Assembly: GCA_020284085.1 (NCBI GenBank) | Contig: JACEVL010000825.1 | Span: forward strand, 62,001 to 126,000 | Direction of reading: 5' to 3' | Origin: Aporrectodea caliginosa | Lineage: Eukaryota; Annelida; Clitellata; Crassiclitellata; Lumbricidae | Length of the DNA stretch: 64,000 nucleotides | In this document: positions 51,191-64,000 of the stretch, one piece after another | How positions within the stretch are numbered: position 1 is the first letter of the stretch | How the letters are laid out: the number at the start of each line of letters is the position of its first letter | The notes under the pieces: model-generated | What the model saw: only the letters and a program-made list of their open reading frames with translations | Told to the model about the DNA's origin: nothing | The model's database searches: none | Translations under genes and position numbers: made by a program

Positions 51191-51500
51191 ATTACGAACG
51201 GTGGAAGGTGGTTAGAACTGGAGCGGCGAGAGTGTATGCAATGTTAATCTTCAAAATCTCAGCGCCACACAAAAGCCGCGTCTGAGAGATCAGCCTATAT
51301 CAAATCACATCATCAATAGCAAATAGTTGTTTTTCCGGTGTCAGATGAGAACATCGACGTAGATTAGAATCGGGGAGGTCAAGTGGAGAGTAACAGTGGT
51401 AAGAGGTACAGTAAGAACCAGGATTGGATTTGTGGAATGTATTTGCATCGACGTATATTGGTGTATTGTATGGGAACCTACTTACTTACTTGAGCTATAG

Positions 51501-51512
51501 TACGCATGCGCT
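51501..51512. promoter_or_regulatory. NRF1-like site near the LYSMD 5' end
   Basis: TACGCATGCGCT resembles the palindromic NRF1 consensus and lies about 110 bp upstream of the LYSMD start codon. Placement fits a promoter; binding is not shown. Confidence 0.4.
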
Positions 51513-51620
51513 CTGGGACTTAAAAGCGCAACTCAAAGAGTGTAGTAGGTCCTTGAGCAGCGTACCTTGTGATTTGTTTTTTCTGTGTTTCTCCTAAATT
51601 TACAAAGTTATCGTTTTAAA

Positions 51621-51791
51621 ATGTCGCTCTTCCAGGAAGAAAACGAACGAGTCAGTTTCGGGAAAGAGATCCGAAGCCAGTCTCGATACGGGACGTCGTC
51701 GAGACCGTTGTTTAAAAGAGAGACTTATATTAGACACACTGTAGTTCCGGGCGACACTCTACAAGGCTTGTCGCTCAAATACGACGTCTCG
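51621..51791 (+). CDS. LYSMD exon 1
   Basis: MSLFQEENERVSFGKE ... HTVVPGDTLQGLSLKYDVS; donor TCG|GTAAGA, phase 0. An upstream in-frame ATG exists near 51585, but the 51621 start is favoured by the MS-rich start and family length. Confidence 0.9.
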
Positions 51792-53766
51792 GTAAGAAAC
51801 GAAATTCATTATAGGAAACCCATTAATTCATTACGGAGATTTATATACCGCCTCTTTAAAGGTTACTTCTCAGGAGCGATCCCGACCCAACCCTGGCTGA
51901 AAAGAGCACTAATAATAACACAAATAATAATAACACATTTAGTGAGCAGTTTCCTTTTACCTCGGTTAAATTTGTTGTCATCCCAAGTGATCATTGCTAT
52001 CCATAAAAATAATATGAATAATAATACCTTGGTCAATAAAGGTCTATTATAAATGAAGTATGTAACAATTGACTAACTACACTGTAGGTAATAAATTTAA
52101 TTTGTATTTCACTATTTCTTGTTTATCTTGGATGCTATGCAGATCGAAAGCATTAAGAGAGTCAACAGTCTTTGGACAAACGACAGCCTTTTCCTCCGAG
52201 AGTACCTTCTCATCCCGTCACAGGGCACAGACGCAAATTCAGAAGACTTGTCTGCCGATTTAAGTCAAAACAGCTGCCCCCCACAGTTACCGCATCGGTC
52301 ACAAAACCACGCCAAAGGTGCTAACTGGTCACGTTCTTACGATTGTTTGCAGTCAGAGGACTCAAAACTTATTGTTGACGACGATGTTGTTACGCCAGAG
52401 GAAAGTGTAGACTTCAACAACTACTTCAGTAAAATCGACTCTAAAATCAGGGTAGCAAAGGAGAAGGTTTCGCAATTTGAAAAGGAATTCGGGTGAGTGT
52501 TTGTTTAATCGGTTGTGCAGTAAGTTCTTACGTTGTTGTAATTGAATGTATTGTAATGTAGTCATTGTGACTAGAAACGCAAATTTGTATTCTGCCTAGA
52601 GCTGTGAGAAAATCTGCCCACAGTCACTGTATAAATTGGCAATTGCAAGGAGTAGTGTAATTGTAATTAGTAACTTCTATTGCTCCGGTGTCTAATGCAC
52701 TTTACCTCTAGCATGTAATTTGACATATTACTGAATTTAGGTATTTGGCCGATAAGTTGCACTGCAGAGCATAGATTACGGTCACGGCAGGCCAGCCATC
52801 CAGATGGTGAGCCAGAAGGCAATAGTCGATGCGAGCTGAGACCAAAGCATGCACAAGTGTAGTTGCAGCGCCAGTTGAGAGAGCGAGCGACAGTGCGAAG
52901 CTGGCACAGTTGGAAGAAGCAGTCACGATTTGGAGATGAGGTGCAAAAGTTAGTTCCTGATCCAAGGTCTCGGGCAGAGGTGGAGAAAGTATAGCTAGGA
53001 AATTCCGTAGGGAGGTCAGTAAGGTTAAGCTCAGCCAGTTGCTGCCAGTAGCCCAGCCAAAAGTAATTAATGGTATAATTACCACCGTCATCATATTGTG
53101 AAAGTGGCAAGGCATTGGTCATAATAGATGTGAATAAATAATGGTATAATGTTGCCGTTTATTTGTTGACATAATGACGTATGTGCTGCCATATCAGCAT
53201 CATCATCATCCTTTAGCACTGTCATCATACTCACCATCGTCATTTTGTGAAAGTGGCAAAGCATTGGTCACAATAGATATGAATAAATGCTGTTTAGGAG
53301 CTCTACAAAGCAATTAAGTGAGAGAAGCTGATCATTTTTCAGTGATAACCATCTGCTTCAAGCTGATACTCCTGTTGTATTTGGATTTACGCTGTCACCT
53401 ATGGCCAAGAACCATGCATTGAAGGACTGCTTTGGTTGAGACACAATAGATAACGAGCTACTCAATTAACGCAACATGAAGTGGGCCTGTCACTGGTGAC
53501 TCTTCTAGTTTACCATGCATTGTTAAATGATAACACTCCAGTCTTTAACAAGTCGACATTTAACATAATACAGGCTAGTAGTGAGAGCGTCACTGACTAG
53601 TTTGCATCCCCGAAATCATTTGGCGTGGGTTGGGAGTGCCTCAGAGTAGGGATCATGAAGAGGCGCTATATAAATTCTGACTAATTGATTGAATAGGTGC
53701 TATATAAATGTTCAATTACAATTGCATTGTATTTCTGCTGATTTTGTTTCCAGGTTACCAGATTAG
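51621..53766 (+). CDS. LysM-domain protein, LYSMD1/LYSMD2 type, complete
   Basis: Three exons: 51621-51791, 52143-52492, 53754-53766, phases consistent, 177 residues. A single LysM domain spans about residues 39-83: HTVVPGDTLQGLSLKYDVS, then across the intron IESIKRVNSLWTNDSLFL and LLIPS, matching VxxGDTLxGxALKYGVT-MEQIKRAN in LYSMD1/2. No signal peptide or membrane segment, so probably cytoplasmic as in its relatives, whose function is unknown. The C-terminal part has the DFNNYFSKIDSKIRVAKEKV helix, like the SARDFL..LD.QI segment of LYSMD1/2. The last exon codes only for the end of a Gly codon and LPD before TAG. Confidence 0.92.
52143..52492 (+). CDS. LYSMD exon 2
   Basis: IESIKRVNSLWTNDSLFL to KEKVSQFEKEF; acceptor CTATGCAG, donor TCGG|GTGAGT, phase 0 in, phase 2 out. 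Confidence 0.92.
53475..53730 (+). repeat. Dispersed repeat family E copy
   Basis: AAGTGGGCCTGTCACTGGTG, GACTCTTCTAGTTTACCATG, GACATTTAACATAATACAGG, then two successive GCTATATAAAT ends (about 53667 and 53701). It lies in LYSMD intron 2, ending 25 bp from the acceptor of the tiny last exon. Confidence 0.75.
53754..53766 (+). CDS. LYSMD exon 3, 13 coding bases
   Basis: Acceptor TTTCCAG then GTTACCAGATTAG: completes Gly, adds LPD and the TAG stop. The rest of the exon would be 3' UTR. Confidence 0.75.
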
Positions 53767-54959
53767 GAAGTAAAGAAAAGAGATGATATGTTTTCCCCTC
53801 GACAACTGTGTTTACCAAAGTGGCTTTTTCATCGCGCCTATCTAAGATAGGATGCAGACTTATGAAGATAAATAGTCTGGTAAAATTTTGCTGAGACCAT
53901 GTTGCAAATGGACAACAGGCAACATTACAACACCATGTTGCAATGTTCTAAATATTTGTTGAATAATTATATTATTTTGCCAGGATTTGTATTGTGGATT
54001 TTTTTGGATCGCAGTCGAACGCCTAAGTGGCCTGTGTCTGCAGGGTTTTAATTTAATTTTTGTTGCAAATTTATATAGTGCCATTTATTCAAAACTCACG
54101 AGAGACACTCCCTCTTAATTGATGATGCTCCAGATTTTACTCAAGCTGAACACTTTTGGCGGTCGCTCAGGTGGTGCGCATTTAACTACAGCATTTTGCT
54201 CGACAGGTGCAGTATTACTTAATTGTCTAGGTAATCATACAGACTGTAAGAAACAGGAAGTGTGCAGACCGTAATTACTCGAGCGTAACGTACAACTGTG
54301 TAAAGCACTGACGTTTTGACAATTACAATAATAAAGTGAAAAGGGTTTATGCACAGTGATGTAGTATGATAAAACTGTGTATGACTTGATAATTACAAAA
54401 TAAAAATTAATAAGAGCTTTAATGTACAGCTCGGGTTGTTCTGTACCTTTTCAACAGTTCTACCGGGCTTTGTTTAAATAGAACAGTAGTTTGCAGCTCA
54501 GTAACACAACTAGGACTTTTAGTTATGTCCCTGGTTTGCAGGAGAAAGTATCAATGGCTTGTTCTACAGTTGTATGACAAGTAAAGCATATTTGCATATT
54601 TGCTTACGCATGTGCACATAGGTATGTGTTTCTGCGCTTTTGTGAGTTACTTAAAAATACGTCATACTAAATATTCTCATACATACATACAAACGCTTAT
54701 GTAGCCCCTTTTAAGAATGTCTCGTGTAGTGCTAAGAGGCATGCATGTTCTCAGAAGCACTTGTGAAAGTATTATCGTTCTGAAATGAGGAAGAAGAAAA
54801 ATTTTGATTTGATTATATGCAAAGATTTGCAGTGTGTTTTGTTGACTGCGTTTTCAGGCACCATTCCAGTTTTTTAAATACATTTTTCAGATTTTATGCA
54901 GGGGAGTTTATTTAAACATTTTCTTAATCAAAACCAGTTCAAACCGTTTATGATTTTTT

Positions 54960-55270
54960 TATTATTCAGCATAATTTATTTACTGAGGTGTCTTTAAGTG
55001 CATCTAGATGTTTATTTAGCGCCTTTTATCTAGCACTGTTTTTAGCAGACTTTATTCAGCACATTTTATTTAGCACCTCTTGCTTGCATCATTTGTTCCT
55101 CATTATTTATTTGCCTTTCTTTTAGCCTGTTTTATTTTCTAGCACATTTTAATCAGCACCGTTTATTTAGCACATTTTTAATCAGCACATTTAATTCAGC
55201 ACATTTATTTATCACCTTTTTCAGCATTTTTTATTTACTTTTTATTTAGCTCCTTTTTAAAATCCGTTTT
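54960..55270. repeat. TTTATTTAGCAC degenerate minisatellite
   Basis: At least ten spaced copies of TTTATTTAGCAC/TTTATTCAGCAC on the plus strand, unit 16-24 bp. Confidence 0.8.
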
Positions 55271-56604
55271 TAGTATCCCGGTTATTACATTATTGCTCAA
55301 GCATTGTGCTTGCGTGTTTGACTTATGATCGAGTGTTTTATGTCGTCATTCAGAAACTGTTTCAGTTGTCCTGATGATGGATTCATTAAGTGCCAATAGT
55401 TTGGTCTTTAGGAATCTTGAAAGACAAGCGTGGATCAGTTATTACGCGATTCTGCGATCAGCCTTGCATAGTTGTGATAAGATTTATCTGTGTCAAATTG
55501 TTCACCCACAGTAGCGAGAATTTACGGTTTCCCTGATGCATCAAACTTTGAGTTGGCTTCTGCAACGGATTAGGATTTTGAATGTAGTTTTCAATCAATC
55601 ATTCAATCAGAATTTATTTAGCACCCTTTCAAGGTCCCTACTCGGAGGTGCTCTCGACCCAGGCAGAAGAACGTAATCTTAAGCAGCAAATCCTACTGAG
55701 AGGGGTGACACTCAGGAGGTGGCATGTAGCATCAAGTGAGCATTGACTGATGCCGTGTGCATTGCGATAACGGCGCTATGGAAGTCAGTAGAATAGATAA
55801 GGCATTTTCAACTGTCTTGGAGAAACTGTTTTATTTAGCACGACGATGTATTGACTGGAATTGTCTGCAAACGTTTAGGCCGACTGTTTCAACATTCAGG
55901 TCTCGAATTCAAGTGAGTTATGTATATGTAGAGCTGCTGAGTATTAAGCGCTGGTGGTAGGGTCTTAAAATGTGCTATATAAATGTTTGTTACATAACAT
56001 TACATTGTTAGGTAATGCTGACCTGTTGTGTCTTTGCTTGTGGTTCAGAAACTTTGAGCTGAAGCGTGTTTATTCGAGAATTCTTGGGTCACAAGACAAT
56101 GGCATTGTCTTGGAATGCTGGATTTTGTTGGTTGTGCTTCTACTAACAGCTGAATGTTACTCCGAGTCTTAATTGTTCAGGTTTCGATGATGCTAAGCTT
56201 TTTTTGCTGTTTTTGAGGTGTGTAGTGTTGCCATAGGCTTGCAGTTGGAGAGGCATGGGATAAAAGTATGTCTTGAGGCCTGTAGAACAACGGTTCATTT
56301 GAGTGATCCTTCATGGTGACTTATTAAATTAAATCACTCTAATGCTAATTATACATGTTGTGCCTAATTGAATTGCGTTGTGTTCAAGTTTAGAAGAGAA
56401 GTAGCTAAGTATGCTGAAGATGTATATTGAAGCCTTAGTTTACAGAGTTGCAGAAGCATTGGTTGTAACCGGCATATTTCCATCTGTACAGAAAGCTGTA
56501 TACACTTGTGTGGGTTTGACGACGTGGTTAGGTGACACACCTTGTCACGAAATGTTGTAGGTCCTAGATGCATAACAGAGCACTAACAAACTTCTAACAA
56601 ACTT

Positions 56605-56742
56605 CTCTTGCATTGCAAAATTGCTAAAAGTCAGCTTCGTAATGTTACATTATGAAGCTGACTTTTAGCAATTTTGCAATGTTACATTACATTGCAATGT
56701 TACATTACGAAGCTGACTTTTAGCAATTTTGCAATGCAAGAG
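56605..56742. repeat. Near-perfect inverted repeat with a third copy in the loop
   Basis: Left arm 56605-56650 and right arm 56697-56742 pair over 46 bp with one mismatch (CTCTTGCATTGCAAAATTGC versus GCAATTTTGCAATGCAAGAG). Between them (about 56650-56690) is another copy of the right-arm core GAAGCTGACTTTTAGCAATT. No coding frame. Confidence 0.93.
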
Positions 56743-58269
56743 AAATGAGTCTAACTTCAAGGATTTAGGAACAGTTGTGATCGTTGTGTGTGAGGCAACC
56801 AGAATTCTGGCGATGTGTAAATAATCTTAGAATAGATGGATAAAGATCGAAGAGTTAACTAAAGCATCTTTGGTGTCTGTAACATGTTCTCAGACTGTTT
56901 TTCGTCTAGTTTTAGAATCTAATTTTGTTCTCAGCTTATTTAATATTTAATCAGAAATTGAAGTTTTTGAGTTGTGCCACATTTGTTGTGTAAATTTTTG
57001 TATTGATGCTCTGTAAGTTTTCAGTTGTCAATATTCGTTGTGCAAATGGTTTGCGTCAGTGTTTTGTAAGTTGGTATATGATCCCCAGTGAGTAATGTTG
57101 TCTTCCGCATTGTCTAGTATCGTCTTTAGTACCATTTGCATTTAACAACTGAATTTTGCTTAATTATTCTTGAGTAATTTTAATTGCAATTAAAAATCAG
57201 TACACTTCTGGGATAGAATAGGTATGCAGCTGCGTTTTTTTCATTTAAAAGTGTTTGTCATTTTGTATTTGCTTCGAATGACCATTTCATGCACATACAA
57301 GTCGTATTAGCACTTCAAAGTAACTGCAGTTCCTTAATTCATTCAAAATCAGAGCATTTATTGTTATTAATTAATTTTAATCAGTAACTTTAAACTTCAT
57401 TGGCCCCTTCAAGATACTCCTACCTTGGAGGCGGTCGTGGGCCAGCCCTGGGAATCAAGAACGTATGTTCAGAGCTTATATTTTAAGCTATGTATGTACA
57501 TTCGTTTATTTCGAAAACAACAGGCAGGACGCTGTAGGTTAACAATAACAGTTGACAGTATGGCTACTTATGGATGTGTTAATTAGTACATGTTTTTATA
57601 TAACATGTACTAATTAGCTCATCCATAAGAACAGTTGCACTAATGAGTAATTGTGGGTTGATGGTAGTCATATGCTTGCTTAAATTACTCATTAATCAGC
57701 AGGATGCACGAAAGAGTTATTATTTTTTATGGCATGTGTGGTACTTTAAACAGTCATATCTTTGACTTAGCCTACTTACTCACTAATTAGCAGGAAAGGG
57801 TGGTTATTTTCATGGTATGTTTGGTACTCTAAACAGTCATATCTTTGGCTTACATACTCGTTATTCAGTGAAATGCAAAGAGAGTGATTATTTTTATGGT
57901 ATGTGTGCTACAAGCCATTTTCTGTTAATTTAGATTGTTTTACTAATCAGATTTCGCTGTGCAGTCTCTGTGAAATGTTTATTCCAAAGCTTGTACGTAT
58001 GTGTCAAACTATTTAAAGAAAATAATTAATTAGCAATTGCTTTTCCTGTCATTATGCAGTTGGATGTCGTGTGTGAACTGTTGACTTCAAATGAGGAATT
58101 AATAAAAACAACTAGTTTCATTGTATTTTTACTGTTTTAATTTTCAGTCATGCAGAAGGACAAAATCATATGGAAATAATATTATTGATAACCAGTTTTG
58201 TTAACTGTGTCTTGTTGCTTTGTTGATTTTAACTTTCACAGATGTGCTTCCTTTTTCATTTATAAAGGT

Positions 58270-58550
<281 letters not shown>

Positions 58551-59254
58551 TATACATTATGGCTCTATATAGGCTCCATGTGGACATGCTGTCAGGGCCT
58601 CCCCACCCTGGTCTGGCAACGACCAACACGTAACCATTAGGAACTTATTAGTTCAGCCAGCATTCAAGCTGAATTATCTGACGAACATCTTGTGTCGCGA
58701 TGAGAAAGTCGTGCACTACATTAGGCCTACAACGTTCAGACTAAAATTGTCATGTTAGAATGATGGCAAAAGGTTTCCCACGCTGTGTCTCCAACAACGA
58801 AACACAAAAGAAAGTTTTAGGGCGTACTGCTTGAACGGTCCATTGAAAAAGTGTTAAGTGCCGTAAATTTCACGCTTGATTTTGGCTGGAAGAAGTAAAA
58901 TGGAGCTTAGGCCTATAGCTGAAGCCGCGGCAAACAGCCGTAAGTGTGGTTTTGTTTCCATTAATCCGCCGCCTCAGATAAATATGAGAGCCTTCGAATA
59001 AATTATGTTAAACACCAATAGTAAATAGATTATTATTTTCAATATTATTATCAGTAAATTATAGACCGTTATTTGCCACTGTTAATAAAGTAATCGATGC
59101 GCTATAGAATGTAGCGTGGAACCGATAAGGCGGATAAACAGAGACTACTTCCGGTTTTAGTCCGAACACGATTGTTACTAAAAATTTAAATTAATTTAAA
59201 ATGATTTAGCTTTATTTAGCACGGTTTTAAGAAATTCAACTACTAAAAACAAGA

Positions 59255-63449
<4,195 letters not shown>

Positions 63450-63486
63450 GTGCGTTCAATGTCATTTTTTGTTATAATTATTATTA

Positions 63487-63528
<42 letters not shown>

Positions 63529-64000
63529 AATTTGAATGTTAGGATTCAGCCTTGGATTTAGTTTTTTTAATATTAATTTTTATTATTTTTATTATTAGTA
63601 ATGAATTGGAATGTTAGGCTTCAGCCTTAGAATTTGTATTTTTTATAATAATAATAATAATAATAATTGGTTGATGGATTGATGGCTGGGTTGGTTGCTG
63701 AATTGATGGTATCATATCGTATCTAAAGATTTATATAGCGCCTCTCTCAGAATTACTATTCAGAGGATTCATTGCTGGGATGATGGATGGATAGATTGTT
63801 GGATTGGTTGATGGGTTTATTGACGGATTGAATGGAGGATTGGTCGCTGAATTGATTTACTGATTGTGGATGATATAACGGGATGAGATAGAGTAATAGG
63901 AGTGAAATTTAACTACAGTTAATGCAACCATTTATGTAGCACTTGTAAGAGCAGGCGATGTCACCGATCTAATGTCAACAGGTCAGAAAGAAAGAAAGAA
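63450..64000. other. Kinesin intron, microsatellite-rich
   Basis: (ATT)n at 63472-63525, (AAT)n at 63644-63667, two similar GAATGTTAGG.TTCAGCCTT stretches (63533 and 63610), GGATTGATTGG-type repeats and a TTTATATAGCGCCTC piece at 63729. No exon seen up to the edge. Confidence 0.7.

Overview
This is nuclear DNA from a repeat-rich animal, most likely a marine invertebrate. All genes are split by GT-AG introns, protein-coding exons make up only a few percent of the sequence, and the rest is microsatellites, tRNA-derived SINEs, small hAT-type MITEs and remnants of non-LTR retrotransposons. A single E-protein gene and a vertebrate-like PEMT gene would suit an invertebrate deuterostome such as a lancelet, hemichordate or echinoderm, but nothing here fixes the phylum.

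Layout. (1) About 4.9-31.4 kb, minus strand: a long gene for a class I bHLH transcription factor (E-protein; Daughterless/TCF3/TCF4/TCF12 family). I recovered twelve coding exons whose reading phases mostly join. They carry the AD1 activation domain, the conserved central TGDALGKALAS segment and the AD2 loop-helix. The bHLH domain must lie beyond the left edge. One internal exon (11.4-17.8 kb) and one donor site are unresolved. (2) 31.4-44.6 kb: no gene recognised, but several GC-rich, repeat-free islands that could be the promoter or enhancers of the E-protein gene. (3) 44.6-47.7 kb, plus strand: a complete six-exon phosphatidylethanolamine N-methyltransferase (PEMT) gene with two perfect hAT MITEs in its introns. 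(4) 48.9-50.1 kb, minus strand: a HINT-family histidine-triad hydrolase, tail to tail with PEMT, with a hydrophobic N-terminal segment; its first exon is not identified. (5) 51.6-53.8 kb, plus strand: a LysM-domain protein of the LYSMD1/LYSMD2 type. (6) 59.3 kb to the right edge, plus strand: the N-terminal part of a kinesin-13 (KIF2/MCAK) gene; the motor domain lies outside.

The genes are unrelated housekeeping or developmental genes and do not form a pathway. Their neighbourhood is still informative, because LYSMD2 and TCF12 lie near each other on human 15q21 and KIF2A and HINT1 are both on human 5q, which suggests an old linkage group.

I found no CRISPR array, phage, operon or new defence-type system. 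The most notable items are a small collection of hAT MITEs with exact 8-bp target duplications, a 98-bp-arm foldback inside an E-protein intron, a SINE whose end coincides with the splice acceptor of a kinesin exon, a 15-nt microexon, unusual residues at the PEMT cofactor motifs, a putatively membrane-anchored HINT, and modular SINE families that share a head but not a tail.
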